A DNA stretch of 64,000 nucleotides from Hexactinellida sp. DTS-2022 (GCA_028753945.1 JAPNXP010000008.1:434001-498000), one strand, 5' to 3'. Positions 1 through 11,409 are shown, counted from the stretch's first letter. Notes: generated by a model from the sequence alone, not told the origin. A program made the numbers and translations.

Positions 1-388
1 TCGAGATTTCTCTTTCAAATCAAAGTTTAAGAATGAAATTTTTAGAGCACCTCTCGATGTTAAACTTTCCAAAGAATTCATACTTGTTCTTGACCAAACT
101 GATCCATGTCTCCATCTATTTAGCTATAACAACCACATTCTACAAAAGAGTGTTATTTCACGAGGGAGTCGATTACAAGTTGAAAATCCATTTTATTTCT
201 TCATCAACCATACTGATATGATTCTCATATCAGATTACGATTCAAATTCTATTAATATCTTCAGTCATGAGTATGAGTTAGTGCATACCATTCCTGTATT
301 AACGTCTCCAATGGGAATTACCATTGATACTAATGGAAGAATTATTGTAGTAACTCAGGGTGAAGAAAATTGTCTGCAAATATTTTGA
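1..388 (+). CDS. NHL-propeller protein, 3' end only (5' part outside window)
   Basis: Reading frame 2 is open from the window edge to TGA at 386-388. It encodes about 128 residues that align with the last three propeller blades of the complete copies downstream (motifs DVKLSKEF, DPCLHLF, GRIIVV, NCLQIF). It is one of the more divergent subfamily A copies, for example VLTSPMGITID where most have TSNxPTGITVD. The internal ATG at 33 lies in another frame and is not a gene. Whether the whole gene is intact cannot be judged. Confidence 0.75.
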   Translation, partial: RDFSFKSKFKNEIFRAPLDVKLSKEFILVLDQTDPCLHLFSYNNHILQKSVISRGSRLQVENPFYFFINHTDMILISDYDSNSINIFSHEYELVHTIPVLTSPMGITIDTNGRIIVVTQGEENCLQIF

Positions 389-789
389 ATTTATATTTTA
401 ATATTTCTCCTTTATGAAAGTTAAATATTTTTATTCTTTGTAAATTTAGTAATTTGGAATTATTTAACACGTATTCTAAAATTTAATTTTTATACACTGT
501 CAGGGTAATTTTACTCAAAAATTCTCACTAATATTTGTATTAGTTAATTGACATTTATTCTCATGCTCATGCTCCTATTCCAAGAGATCTATTAGCAATA
601 TTATATTATATTATATTAATTTGTTTAGCTAACTACACTAAGTACATTTTTGGACCCGCTATTTTTAGAGTTATAACCTTTTAAACTTTTCTGGAATTAA
701 TTCATTGAAATATTTTGTGTAGTTATGTTATTATACAAAAATATTAATTTACATTACCTGTGTGATATTTTATTTTATATTTAGCGAGA
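389..789. other. AT-rich intergenic spacer
   Basis: No open frame or recognisable repeat. The sequence just before the next ATG (TTTAGCGAGA, 780-789) could be a short 5'-UTR splice acceptor. Confidence 0.5.
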
Positions 790-2031
790 ATGGCAACTGC
801 ATTCCCAATTGAAGCAGGCAATAAAGATAATTACCAGTTAGAATTGAGTCGAGTGAGAGAGAAGGTTAAAACTAAATTTGTTGAATTAATTGGTTGCTTG
901 AAAGCTAGAGAAAGTGAGCTATTGAGAGAGTTGGATAATATTCTAGCTTCTTATCTCCTCTATTATAGAAGCGAATTGAATAGAGTAAATGATAAGATAC
1001 GAGATCTTGAAATAACAAAAACATTTCATCAAAATCAAATTCAAACTTCTCCTATAAAGACTGTTCATGAAGATTGTATTGTGCGAGTAAATACAGAAAT
1101 CCAATTAATTAAGACTCCCATAGAACCTAAAATGGTTAGTTTTCAGTGTGACAGCAACAAAATGTTAGCTGAATTGAACAAGTTGGGTAAGTTGGTAGCG
1201 AAAGTGAGAAGTGGAATTGACTATAAAAGTAAGAAACAACCTCTAGTGAGTGTTTGTGAGAAAGGAAAGGGAATGGAACAACTTAACAATCCACTAGGAG
1301 TAACAGTCGATAATAAAACAGGAAATATTTACGTAGCAGATCAAGATAATAACTGTGTGAAGGTTTTCGATAGTACTGGAAAGTATTTGTTAAAATTTGG
1401 AGACTATGAAGGAGAAGGAATGATGTTCTGCCCGAAAGGTGTAGCTATTTGTGGAGATATAATTCTTATTTCTCAAGGTTACCAGTGTATTCTCAATTAT
1501 CAACTCAATGGGAAGTTTGTTTCTAGAATCCGTAGACAGGGAATAGGAGAGTTAGAATTTAACTTTCCCTTTGGTCTAACAATTGATGAGTCGAATGGAG
1601 ATATTTACATTTGTGATCGTAGCAATCATTATATTCAGACACTCAATAGAGATTTCTCTTTCAAGTCTCAGTTCGGGAATGATACACTCAAACACCCTCG
1701 TGATGTTAAACTCTCCAAAGAATACATTTATGTTCTAGATAAATCTAATCCTTGTCTCCATCTCTACAACTATAATCACATTCTACAGAAGAGTGTTATA
1801 TCTCGAGGCCAAGGAATGGAAGTTATTACTCCTGGGTTCTTCTTCATCGACCAAACTAATAATATTCTCATTTCAGATAGTAGCTTTAACTCTATTCATA
1901 TTTTCAGCCCTCAATTCCAGAAGATTCATACAATATCTACCTCTAACAATCCTACAGGTATTACAGTGGATAAAGAAGGAAGAGTCATTGTAGTTACTCA
2001 AGCTGCTAAGAACTGTCTACAGATATTTTGA
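790..2031 (+). CDS. Coiled-coil/NHL beta-propeller protein, subfamily A
   Basis: Single-exon 413-residue protein, beginning MATAFPIEAG where most paralogues begin MATANPLRED, so it is the most diverged at its N-terminus. A Leu/Glu/Lys-rich coiled coil (about residues 15-135) precedes NHL-type blades (VTVDNKTGNIYVADQ, GLTIDESNGDIYICD) running to the terminal CLQIF. It is 4 residues longer than most copies because of a short coiled-coil insertion (LLYYRS) and two extra residues near the N-terminus. No Cys/His zinc-finger pattern (RING, B-box) is present, unlike canonical TRIM-NHL proteins. Start chosen at the first ATG, matching paralogues. Function unknown; scaffolding or ligand binding through the propeller is inference. 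Confidence 0.85.
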   Translation: MATAFPIEAGNKDNYQLELSRVREKVKTKFVELIGCLKARESELLRELDNILASYLLYYRSELNRVNDKIRDLEITKTFHQNQIQTSPIKTVHEDCIVRVNTEIQLIKTPIEPKMVSFQCDSNKMLAELNKLGKLVAKVRSGIDYKSKKQPLVSVCEKGKGMEQLNNPLGVTVDNKTGNIYVADQDNNCVKVFDSTGKYLLKFGDYEGEGMMFCPKGVAICGDIILISQGYQCILNYQLNGKFVSRIRRQGIGELEFNFPFGLTIDESNGDIYICDRSNHYIQTLNRDFSFKSQFGNDTLKHPRDVKLSKEYIYVLDKSNPCLHLYNYNHILQKSVISRGQGMEVITPGFFFIDQTNNILISDSSFNSIHIFSPQFQKIHTISTSNNPTGITVDKEGRVIVVTQAAKNCLQIF

Positions 2032-2529
2032 TTCCTTCTTTTCTTCCTTTCTATTAACTGAATTGAATTCTTTAGCTTTTATTTCTATCTATTTTCTACA
2101 TGTTATACTGTGAAGTTTTCCTTTAGTATAATCCCTTTCTGCGTGTTTGAATTGGTTTCTACATATGCTTTTACTGATTTTAGTCGCATTGATATTTAAT
2201 CGTGAATATTCTTTTGTAATCCATTGACTATACATACTATAATTATTTAATTTAATAAAATTCCATAAATAATAAACTTTTACTGACACTCAAATATTAT
2301 ACTAGATCTTTCCGCATCTACTAAAGTTTTATAAATTAATTCCAATTCTCAAGTTTTGTCGAAAAATTCCACATTTACTCAACTTTTCAATAAATTGATT
2401 AATTAAATTCACAGATCTACTCAAGTTTTAGAAAGGCCATATTCGATCTATCTTCTATATTAAATCACAAATCTGTTTCGTTTTTTTTTTTTTTTGTTCA
2501 GAACTGTTTCAGGAACTGGAAGAGCTACA
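2032..2529. other. Intergenic spacer shared among array units
   Basis: Near-identical to the sequence downstream of the genes ending at 6041 and 16597, so it is part of the duplicated unit. It includes a poly-T run near 2481. No gene seen. Confidence 0.6.
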
Positions 2530-2765
2530 TAATTTAATTCGGCAGGGTGTGGGAGAGACAGCGGCCAGCCTGATCACACGTTTGTCGACATATGTTACTT
2601 TCCATGCGCGGTCAACGTCTGAATCCACGCAAGCAGAGCCCCAGCTCGCTACAAATGCGCCACCGCCGACCCACCCGCACCAGGCCGGAATATCGTCAGT
2701 GCTACGTCTCTTCCGTCGTACGGCACCCAGGCTATCGTTATCGCGCAGGGAATTCTTTTGTGGGA
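2530..2765. repeat. GC-rich dispersed segment, copy 1 of 3
   Basis: A GC-rich island in AT-rich DNA, repeated at about 6850-7085 and 17180-17405, each time preceded by a T-rich or GTTT-rich run and GGAACTGGAAGAGCTACAT. Short frames occur on both strands but are not homologous to anything I recognise. Probably a fragment of a mobile element carried along in the duplicated units. Confidence 0.55.
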
Positions 2766-3204
2766 ATAGCTTTTTGCAGAAATTCCAATTTATTTTGTAT
2801 AGGATACATTGGTGTGTATTCTTCATAAGGCACTTTCTCACTTAGTACAGCATATTATTTTGTTTTATCCTGTTTCATTTATTAATTCTGACGTTTTGTT
2901 ACAGGTTTTCTCGCGAGATTTGAATAAAATGGGTATCTTGCATCAACTCCCTCTATTTCCAGAGGTGCAATGGATGTCTCATATAATTTGATGATTCTGT
3001 AATTGGTGAGTTGTCAGTTTTAAGTGTAAATGGATTGTATGATTTGTATCCCAAACTACGACTTGACTTTCGGTAGATTTATCCGTTTGCTTTCTTTCAA
3101 ACGAATGTCTTTAATTCTTCTCAGTTTTCCTTCCGGAATAGCATTTGATGAGACAAATGGAGACAAATTTTATTTGCATACCACACATATCGTGATGAAT
3201 GCGA

Positions 3205-4264
3205 ACAACAAATGCAAAATAAGCGAGAATTAGAGGGAACGCGAACCTTGCTAATAAAAGCATTGGAAAACTCATCAGGAACAAAATCATTCCAACAGAA
3301 TCTATTGGAACAAACAGAAGCACAAATAAGCGCGATTTCTATTACTATTGAACCGAAAATGGTTAGTTTTGAATGCGAGAGTACTAAAATAAAGGAAGAA
3401 TTAAATGAACTAGGCAAACTCATTGAAAAAGTAGTTGCTATTGATTATAGTTGCAAACTACAACCGTTTCTAAGTAAGTGTGAAATTGGGAAAGGAAGAG
3501 AACAACTATGTAGTTCTCATGGTCTCTCTGTTGATAAAGTTAATGGAAACATTTACATTGCGGACTAGTTAAATAACTGTATTAAAGTTTTTGATATATT
3601 TGGTGAGTTTAAATTTAAGATTGGTGATATAGAAGGTGAAGGAAAGATGAGTTATCCAAGAGGAATAGCTATTCACGGCAATCGTATAGTTATAACGCAA
3701 AACTGTTTGTTTGGAAACCTAATTTAATTTTAGTTTATGATATTGAAGGTAAATTTCTGTTTAACTTTGGTAGAAATGGAAAAGGCGAGAGTGAATATAA
3801 CTTTCCTTCCGGGATAGCATTTGATGAGACAAATGGAGATATTTACGTTTGTGACTGCAATAATAATCGTGTGAAAGTACTCGCGAATGATTACACATTT
3901 AAATCACAATTTGGTAATTCATATCTAATTTCACCTCGTGACGTTAAATTGTCAAAAGATTATATTTATGTTCTAGATGTCTCAAATCCATGTGTCCATC
4001 TATTCGACTGCAACTACCTACTACAAACAAATGTTCTTTCAAGAGGACCTGGAATGCAAATAATCGATTCATTCTGTTTCTACCTTGACAACACGAATAA
4101 TCTTTTGGTATCTGACGTAGTGCAAATGCTGTATTGATTTTCAATCAACAGTTCGAGTTAGTACATAGGACTGTAGTACCAAAGCATCCAATGGGATTAT
4201 CTGTTGACAATATGGGGAGAGTTATTGTAGTTAATCAGGCTGATAAGGACTGTCTACAGATATT
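3205..4264 (+). pseudogene. NHL-propeller pseudogene, subfamily B
   Basis: Relic of a second NHL subfamily, recognised by motifs not used in A copies: CEIGKGREQL, FDETNGDIYVCD, NPCVHLFDCNY, LSRGPGMQII, VVPKHPMGLSVD. Breaks: an in-frame TAG just after GNIYIAD (about 3567), a frameshift near 3718 before NLILVYD, and another near 4120. The 5' coiled-coil half is truncated and joined to unrelated sequence. The normal stop is altered and a hAT-like element sits right after the last codons. All B copies in the window are dead. Confidence 0.8.
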
Positions 4265-4270
4265 CTACAT

Positions 4271-4527
4271 CAGGGTTCCGCAAACTTTCATCTATATCAG
4301 GCCATATAATCTTAACAAATTTTTCCTCAGGCCACAAACAATATCGAGAAATTTTTCGAAATTTATAACAAAACTATTATGTTGTTGTAATACTAGAACT
4401 ATACTAATTTCTAAGCAAAAAGTGCATAAAGGCCACACATGATACAACTTTCCATTGGGCTATCAGGCCACACATAAGGTTGTTTCAGGCCGCATGCGGC
4501 CTGAAAAACCTAGTTTGCGGAACCCTG
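4271..4527. mobile_element. hAT-type non-autonomous element, 8-bp TSD
   Basis: Terminal inverted repeats CAGGGTTCCGCAAAC / GTTTGCGGAACCCTG bound 257 bp. The element is flanked by a perfect 8-bp direct duplication TTCTACAT (4263-4270 and 4528-4535). Internal GGCC-rich repeats (caggccacac, aggccgcatgcggcct). No coding capacity. It landed at the very end of the subfamily B pseudogene. Confidence 0.85.
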
Positions 4528-4772
4528 TTCTACATGCTAATTTTAGCTGTTTGTAATTATTTGTAGATACTACGTATATATATTTCCCTGCATTTATTTT
4601 TTCTGTGTTAAGTTACTATTAACCATAATAATTGAAGAAATTATTATTTTATTCTATAGATAAGGTCGTTATTCTAACTGAGAATATTATTTATATGAAA
4701 ACAGATTGGGTTTCAATATGTGCTAAATAGGATGATCTTATAGTATATGAACTTTGAATATAGTAATTTAAT

Positions 4773-4811
4773 ATTTCAGAAAACTATCTCTATATTTCCT
4801 AAGATATACGA
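4773..4811 (+). promoter_or_regulatory. Conserved splice-acceptor-like leader before NHL gene start
   Basis: TTTCAG followed by about 33 nt (AAAACTATCTCTATATTTCC...) then ATG. The same block precedes the ATGs at 11654, 15389, 18630 and 23291 almost unchanged. It reads as a 3' splice site ending a 5'-UTR intron, or as a trans-splice acceptor; no matching donor was identified. Confidence 0.4.
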
Positions 4812-6041
4812 ATGGCTACTGCTAATCCTTTGAGAGAAGATAACTACGAGTTAGAATTGAATCGAATGGGAGAGAAGATTAAAACTAAGTTTATTGAATT
4901 AATTGATTGCTTGAAAGCTAGAGAAAGTGAGCTGTTGAGAGAGTTGGATAATATTCTAGCTTCTTATCTCTCTTATAGAAGCGAATTGGAGAATGTGATA
5001 TATAAAGTTGAAAGCCTTAATGTAATGAAACAACAACAAAAAGAGGCACTTATCTCGTCACCAGTTAAACCTTTAATTGAAAGAATACTGACTGAAATAA
5101 ACACAGAATTAGAATCAATTGAGACTCCCATAGAACCTAAAATTGTTAGTTTTGAGTGTGACAGCAACAAAATGTTAGCTGAATTGAACAAGTTGGGTAA
5201 GTTGGTAGAGAAAGTGAGAAGTGGAATTTACTATAAAAGCAAGAAACAACCTCTAGTGAGTGTTTGTGAGAACGGAAAGGGAATGGAACAACTTAATTTG
5301 CCTCTAGGAGTAACAGTTGATAATAAAACAGGAAATATTTACATAGCAGATCAATGTAATAACTGTGTAAAAGTATTCGATAGCACTGGTAAGTATTTGT
5401 CCAAATTTGGAGACAAGAAAGGAGAAGGAGAGATGTACTTAACGAGAGGTGTAGCTATTTGTGGAGATATAATTCTTATTTCTCAAGCTAACAGCTGTAT
5501 TCTAAATTATCAACTCAATGGGAAGTTTGTTTCTAGAATCCGTAGACAGGGAAGAGGAGAGTTAGAATTTAACTTTCCCTTTGGTCTCACAATTGATGAG
5601 TCTAATGGAGACATTTACATTTGTGATCGTACTAATAATCGTATTCAGATACTCAATAGTGATTTCTCTTTCAAGTCTCAGTTTGGTATTGATACACTCA
5701 AACACCCTCGTGATGTTAAACTTTCCAAAGAATACATTTATGTTCTCGATGAATCTAATCCTTGTCTCCATCTCTACAGCTATGATCACATTCTACAGAA
5801 GAGTGTTATATCTCTAGGCCAAGGAATGGAAGTTATTAATCCTTGTTTCTTCTTCATTGACCAAACTGATAATATTCTCATTTCAGATAGTAGCTCGAAC
5901 TCTATTCATATTTTCAGCCCTCAATTCCAGAAGATTCATACAATATTTACCTCTAACATTCCTACAGGTATTACAGTGGATAAAGAAGGAAGAGTCATTG
6001 TAGTTACTCAAGCTGATAAGAACTGTTATCAGATATTTTGA
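4812..6041 (+). CDS. Coiled-coil/NHL beta-propeller protein, subfamily A (reference copy)
   Basis: Complete single-exon 409-residue protein. Residues 1-60 (MATANPLREDNYELEL...) are nearly invariant across the array; 61-95 form a variable coiled-coil block (here NVIYKVESLNVMKQQQKE); 105-165 are conserved again (TPIEPKIVSFECDSNK). Six NHL-like blades follow at about 160-200, 207-243, 250-290, 296-330, 340-372 and 382-409, with GVTVDNKTGNIYIAD and GLTIDESNGDIYICD as the clearest repeats. No signal peptide, membrane helix or zinc finger, so a cytosolic protein is likely. NHL propellers of TRIM/Brat-type proteins bind RNA or protein; the ligand here is unknown. Specific features: IRRQG where many copies have IGRQG, and a final CYQIF. 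Confidence 0.87.
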   Translation: MATANPLREDNYELELNRMGEKIKTKFIELIDCLKARESELLRELDNILASYLSYRSELENVIYKVESLNVMKQQQKEALISSPVKPLIERILTEINTELESIETPIEPKIVSFECDSNKMLAELNKLGKLVEKVRSGIYYKSKKQPLVSVCENGKGMEQLNLPLGVTVDNKTGNIYIADQCNNCVKVFDSTGKYLSKFGDKKGEGEMYLTRGVAICGDIILISQANSCILNYQLNGKFVSRIRRQGRGELEFNFPFGLTIDESNGDIYICDRTNNRIQILNSDFSFKSQFGIDTLKHPRDVKLSKEYIYVLDESNPCLHLYSYDHILQKSVISLGQGMEVINPCFFFIDQTDNILISDSSSNSIHIFSPQFQKIHTIFTSNIPTGITVDKEGRVIVVTQADKNCYQIF

Positions 6042-6849
6042 TTCCTTATTTTCTTCCTTTCTATTAACTGAATTGAATTCTTTAGCTTTTATTTCTATCT
6101 ATTTTCTACATGTTATACTGTGAAGTTTTCCTTTAGTCTAATCCCTTTCTGCGTGTTTGAATTGGTTTCTACATATGCTTTTACTGATTTTAGTCGCATT
6201 GATATTTAATCGTGAATCTTCTTTTTGGGTACAATATATTTTTTACAATGGGCAAAATAGTTCCACCATTATTACACTACATTTGTGTTTATATTAACTA
6301 ATTAAATTACTTATATAGAGCTCAGCTCTAGTAGAGTTCAGTTTTTAAGTTTGTATATTCAGGCACTGAGAAAGGTCAGTTTTCCCAAACTTTGAAATTG
6401 ACCTTTAGAATGTAAGCCTGGGCTTTTAGTATGGGAAAAAATCTGAACTCTACAAAGCTCAGCTCTATATAAGCATTCTCTTTACTAATTAAGTTTGCAA
6501 TAATCCATTGTCTATACTACATCTATAATTATTTAATATGATAAAATTCCAAAAATAGTGAAGTTTTTTCAAAATTTCCAAAAGTAGTAAAGTTCTACTG
6601 ACACTCAAATATTAAACTAGATCTTTCCGAATCTAATCAAGTTTTATAAATTAATTCCAATTCTCAAGTTTTGTCGAAAAATTCCACATTTACTCAACTT
6701 TTCAATAAATTGATTAATTAAATTCACAGATCTACTCAAGTTTTTGAAAGGCCATATTCGATCTACGTATCTTATATATTAAATCACAATGTGTTTTGTT
6801 TGTTTGTTTGTTTGTTCGGAACTGTTCGAGGAACTGGAAGAGCTACATA
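6042..6849. other. Intergenic spacer with shared unit sequence
   Basis: Starts with the conserved NHL 3' flank, then carries about 260 bp not seen at the same place in the other units, including a mirrored pair GAGCTCAGCTCTAGTAG (about 6317) and CTACAAAGCTCAGCTC (about 6449), which look like the inverted ends of a small element. It then rejoins the shared spacer. No gene seen. Confidence 0.5.
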
Positions 6850-7085
6850 ATTTAATTCGGCAGGGGGGTGGGAGAGACAGCGGCCAGCCTGATCACACGT
6901 TTGTCGACATATGTTACTTTCCATGCGCGGCCAACGTCTGAAGCCACGCAAGCAGAGCCCCAGCTCGCTACAAATGCGTCACCCGCCGACCCACCCGCAC
7001 CAGGCCGGAATATCGTCAGTGCTACGTCACTTCCATCGTACGGCACCCAGGCTATCGTTATCGCGTAGGGAATTCTTTTGAGGGT
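6850..7085. repeat. GC-rich dispersed segment, copy 2 of 3
   Basis: Same segment as at 2530-2765, with a few substitutions and small length changes. Short frames on both strands are not conserved well enough to call coding. Confidence 0.55.
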
Positions 7086-7324
7086 ATAGCTTTTTGCAGA
7101 AATTCCAATTTATTTTGTATAGGATACATTCGTGTGTATTCTTCATAAGGCACGCGCTCACTTAGTACAGCATATTATTTTGTGTTATCCTGTTTCATTA
7201 ATTCATTCTGACGTTTTGTTACTGGTTTTCTCGCGAAATTTGAATAATATGGGTATCTTGCATCAGCTCACACTATTTCCAGAGGTGCAATGGATGTCTC
7301 ATATAATTTGATAATTTGCTTTGC

Positions 7325-7715
7325 CCACAGCATGTTCCTCGGAGGCACTATCCTTTGGTGCTTGGTTATTTAAAGTGGCTCCAAAAGAAATGCTGTGATT
7401 GCTGTCGGCAACGCTGTAATTTTAGATTTTGTCATGTCATCATCAATGTAAAGGTGTTTAGGACGGAAACGACCCTTAGCGTGTTGGAAGTTTCCTTTTA
7501 GCTCACTTTATTTCAGAGATATTCAAGTTTCATTGGAATATAATAGTTGATGTGTCATCATTTTTCCAGTATATGTTGAGTGATCACTATACGCCAAACC
7601 AATACTTTCGATATATCAAATTCACAATATTGTAAAAGCACATATTTTTGACGATATCATCACTTCATGGTGTCAAGACCATTTGTAGAGGTGCTACGTG
7701 GCATAAGGATAATTT
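7325..7715 (+). repeat. Dispersed repeat, inverted partner at 33450-33865
   Basis: About 390 bp beginning CACAGCATGTTCCTCGGAGG and ending near TAGAGGTGCTACGTGGCAT. A clear reverse-complement copy lies at about 33450-33865, and a short piece of the same termini at 38097-38177. The end is internally palindromic (GGAGGCACTAT ... GCTCCAAAAGAAATGCTGT). Probably a non-autonomous mobile element. Confidence 0.6.
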
Positions 7716-7966
7716 AATATTCATCACATAAATAATTCATAATTTTAAGTTTTTATCCATTATTCATTGAATTAGTGACCTTAGTTTAATTTAATACTTA
7801 ATAGATAATACTGATTTCCAGAATTTGTGGCTGAATCTAGTTATCTGTAGTTTACAGATTAATGTCTATAATATTATTATACTATATATGCATAGTCGAG
7901 TCTATTATTGTAATATAAGTTCAATCTGTGTTTCGAAACTACCTCTGAATTATCCTAATTTAACTA

Positions 7967-9217
7967 ATGGCTACTGCTAATCCTTTGAGAGAAGATAACT
8001 ACGAACTAGAATTGAATCGAATGAGAGAGAAGATTAAAACTAAGTTTATTGAATTAACTGATTGCTTGAAAGCTAGAGAAAGTGAGCTGTTGAGAGAGTT
8101 GGATAATATTCTAGCTTCTTATCTCTCTTATAGAAGCGAATTGGAGAATGTTAATGGAAAGATTTTAGCTCTCGATATATTGAAAACATTTCATCAAAAT
8201 CAAATTCCAACTTCTCCAATTAAGGCTGTTCATGAGGAAGGTATTGCACGAGTAAACACAGAGCTCAAAGCAATCGAAACTCCAATAGAACCTAAAATGG
8301 TTAGTTTTGAGTGTGACAGCAACAAAATGTTAGCTGAATTGAACAAGTTGGGTAAGTTGGTAGAGAAAGTGAGAAGTGGAATTGACTATAAAAGCAAGAA
8401 CCAACCTCTGGTGAGTCTTTGTGAGAAAGGAATTGGAATGGAACAACTTAATATGCCACTAGGTGTAACAGTCGATAATAAAACAGGTAATATTTATGTT
8501 TCAGATCAATGTAATAACTGTGTAAAAGTATTCGATAGTACTTGTAAGTATTTGTTCAAATTTGGAGACAATGAAGATGAAGGAAAGATCTACTTACCGG
8601 GTGGTGTAGCTATTTGTGGAGATATAATTCTTATTTCTCAACGTAACAACTGTATTCTCAATTATCAACTCAATGGGAAGTTTGTTTCCAGAATCGGTAG
8701 ACAGGGAAGAGGAGAGTTAGAATTTGACAATCCCTTTGGTAACTTAAACTATACATTTGGGCTAGCGATTGATGTGTCTAATGGAGACATTTACATTTGT
8801 GATAATAATAATAATCGTATTCAGATACTCAATAGTGATTTCTCTTTCAAGTCTCAGTTTGGTAAAGATACACTCAAACACCCTCGTGATGTTAAACTCT
8901 CCAAAGAATACATTTATGTTCTCGATTCATCTAATCCTTGTCTCCATCTCTACAACTATAATCACATTCTACAGAAGAGTGTTATATCTCGAGGCCAAGG
9001 AATGGAAGTTTTTAATCCTTTGTTCTTCTTCATTGACCAAACTAATAATATTCTCATTTCAGATAATAGTTCTCACTCTATTCATATTTTCAGCCCTCAA
9101 TTCCAGAAGATTCATACAATATCTACCTCTAACAATCCTACAGGTATTACAGTGGATAAAGAAGGAAGAGTCATTGTAGTTACTCAAGCTGCTAAGAACT
9201 GTCTACAGATATTTTGA
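7967..9217 (+). CDS. Coiled-coil/NHL beta-propeller protein, subfamily A
   Basis: Complete 416-residue single-exon copy. The coiled-coil cassette (VNGKILALDILKTFHQNQI) closely matches the copy at 26004 and differs from its immediate neighbours. The third blade carries a 7-residue insertion (GNLNYTF before GLAIDVSNGD), shared only with the copy at 11654. Variable loops: DQCNN, KIYLPGG, SQRNNC, CDNNNNR, NPLFFF, SDNSSHS. The upstream flank is shared with the 26004 gene and lacks the TTTCAG leader block seen before five other copies. Ends CLQIF like most copies. Confidence 0.86.
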   Translation: MATANPLREDNYELELNRMREKIKTKFIELTDCLKARESELLRELDNILASYLSYRSELENVNGKILALDILKTFHQNQIPTSPIKAVHEEGIARVNTELKAIETPIEPKMVSFECDSNKMLAELNKLGKLVEKVRSGIDYKSKNQPLVSLCEKGIGMEQLNMPLGVTVDNKTGNIYVSDQCNNCVKVFDSTCKYLFKFGDNEDEGKIYLPGGVAICGDIILISQRNNCILNYQLNGKFVSRIGRQGRGELEFDNPFGNLNYTFGLAIDVSNGDIYICDNNNNRIQILNSDFSFKSQFGKDTLKHPRDVKLSKEYIYVLDSSNPCLHLYNYNHILQKSVISRGQGMEVFNPLFFFIDQTNNILISDNSSHSIHIFSPQFQKIHTISTSNNPTGITVDKEGRVIVVTQAAKNCLQIF

Positions 9218-10399
9218 TTCCTTCTTTTCTTCCTTTCTATTAACTGAATTGAATTCTTTAGCTTGTAGTTCTATCTATTTTCTACATGTTATACTGTGAA
9301 GTTTCCTTTAGTCTAATCCCTTTCTGCGTGTTTAACTTGGTTTATACATATCCTTTACTGATTTTAGTCGCATTGATATTTAATCGTGAATATTCTCTTG
9401 GGTATAATTAATTTTGACAATGGGAAAAATAGTTTCTCCATTATTACACTACACTATGTTTAGATTTTTAATGTGCTTCTTCTAGTAAAAAACGTTATAG
9501 TAGGGTCCTACTATAGTTTATACTATAAGATGCACAGTTCTAAATTTACCTCTGTCGGACTTCCGGCCGTACGCGATGGCCTGACTAGACCATTGGCGAT
9601 AGAGATTTAAAATTTGGACAGGAGATATAGAATTTCCTGGAGTTGATCACCTCGAAGCCCGATTTCTCAATTTCGCTTTTGTTCGTCAGTTATATCGAAA
9701 TTCGTGTTCTGGTCCAGTGACTCTTTAATAATTTGAATTAGCATTGAAATTATAGAGGTTGTATTCCCCTAAGGATGTTCTTTCTATATATCATTTTAAA
9801 ATTATTAGGTCGCTAATCAATTCTACGTTTTATTAACGATTATTTACATAAATCAGCCATCTTCTCCATATTGTAATTACACTTTCTTTACTATTAAATC
9901 CTTCCTTGTATCTACAATGCAATACTATTCAAGGTTTCAAAATTAACCAGAAGAAGCACACTCCCATCCCGTTTGTGAGGGGTTTTTAAATATCTATTTT
10001 TAATATCTAAACATTCTGTAACACAAGACGATATGCAAAATACGTATGTATGATACTAGTCAATCAATTAATTTTGATAGATTTCTAATACCAAAGAAAT
10101 TACCTCTACTGTTTCTGGTAAATTGGTTTCTCATAGGATGATTATGTTCCTTGCATCAATCTAGTATTTCTATGCGCATAATCATGACGATAATCATAAG
10201 TAATTCGTGCTATAACTGGACAAACATCGAAATTCCAAATGGGTCATGGGTCACAGAGCCGTGACCCATCGACCCATGGTCTTATTGGTATATTCTGCAG
10301 TAGACCCACACGCGTTTGTTAATACCACTTATTAACTTTGCGTTCTCCTTTCATGTTGTCAGCATAATCACCATACTAGTCTCAGCTTGGCATTTCATT
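9218..10399. other. Intergenic spacer of the tandem unit
   Basis: AT-rich, with a partly palindromic GGCCGTACGCGATGGCC segment and a GGGTCATGGGTCACAGAGCCGTGACCCATCGACCCATGG cluster of inverted GGGTC motifs at about 10240-10276. No open frame of note. The same spacer recurs at 12911-14100. Confidence 0.55.
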
Positions 10400-11409
10400 T
10401 GTAGAAAACATTGAACAAAATCATTCCAACAGAATCTATTGGAACAAACATAAGCACAAATAAACGCGATTTCTATTTCCATTGAACCGAAAATGGTTAG
10501 TTTTGAATGCGAGAGTAGTAAAATAATGGAAGAATTAAGTGAACTAGGCAAACTCATTGAAAAAGTAGTTGCTATTGATTATAGTTGCAAACTACAACCG
10601 TTTCTAAGTAAGTGTGAAATTGGAAAAGGAAAAGAACAACTATGTAGTTCATGGTATCTCTGTTGATAAGGTTAATGGAAACATTTACATTGCGGACCAG
10701 TTAAATAACTGTATTAAAGTTTTTGATAAATTTGGTGAGTTTAAATTTAAGTTTGGTAATATAGAAGGTGAAGGAAAGATGAGTTATCCAAGAGGAATAG
10801 CTATTTACGGCAATCGTATAGCTATAACGCAAAACTTTTGTTTGGAAAACCTAACTTGATTTTAGTTTATGATATTGAAGGTAAATTTCTGTTTAACTTT
10901 GGTAGAAATGGAAAAGGCGAGAGTGAATATAACTTTCCTTCCGGAATAGCATTTGATGAGACAAATGGAGATATTTACATTTGTGACTGCAATAATAATC
11001 GTCTGAAAGTACTCGCGAATGATTACACATTTAAATCACAATTTGGTAGTTCATATCTAATTTCACCTCGTGACGTTAAATTGTCAAAAGATTCTATTTA
11101 TGTTCTAGATGTCTCAAATCCATGTGTCCATCTATTCGACTACAACTACCAACTACAAACAAATGTTCTTTCAAGAGGACCTGGAATGCAAATAATCGTT
11201 CATTCTGTTTCTACCTTGACAACACGAATAATCTTTTGGTATCTGACGTAGATGCAAATGCTGTATTGATTTTCAATCAACAGTTCGAGTTAGTACATAG
11301 GACTGTAGTACCAAAGCATCCAATGGGATTATCTGTTGACAATATGGGGAGAGTTATTGTAGTAAATCAGGCTGATAAGGCTGATAAGGACTGTCTACAG
11401 ATATTCTAA
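10400..11409 (+). pseudogene. NHL-propeller pseudogene, subfamily B
   Basis: Most complete B relic. Compared with its sister at 14107-15121 it has a 2-nt loss near 10650 (AGTTCATGG instead of AGTTCTCATGG), a 1-nt loss near 10838 before TTGTTTGGAAAACC, and a 1-nt loss near 11199 in the ATCGTTCATTC stretch. A 9-nt duplication near the end repeats ADK. It begins in the distal coiled coil; no N-terminal exon comparable to subfamily A is visible upstream. Ends CLQIF plus TAA. Confidence 0.82.

Noticed and set aside
790-2031. Calling the NHL proteins TRIM-type E3 ligases
   Set aside because: No RING or B-box Cys/His pattern is present in any copy; only coiled coil and NHL repeats are supported.
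2509-2845. Open frames on both strands in the GC-rich segment (also 6852-7068 and 17194-17415)
   Set aside because: The three copies differ by indels that change the frames, no homology is recognisable, and the segment behaves as a repeat.
5562-5817. Short frames on both strands within NHL genes (also 8769-9179, 12462-12872, 16149-16559, 26785-27195)
   Set aside because: Recurring +1 and antisense shadows of the conserved NHL coding sequence.
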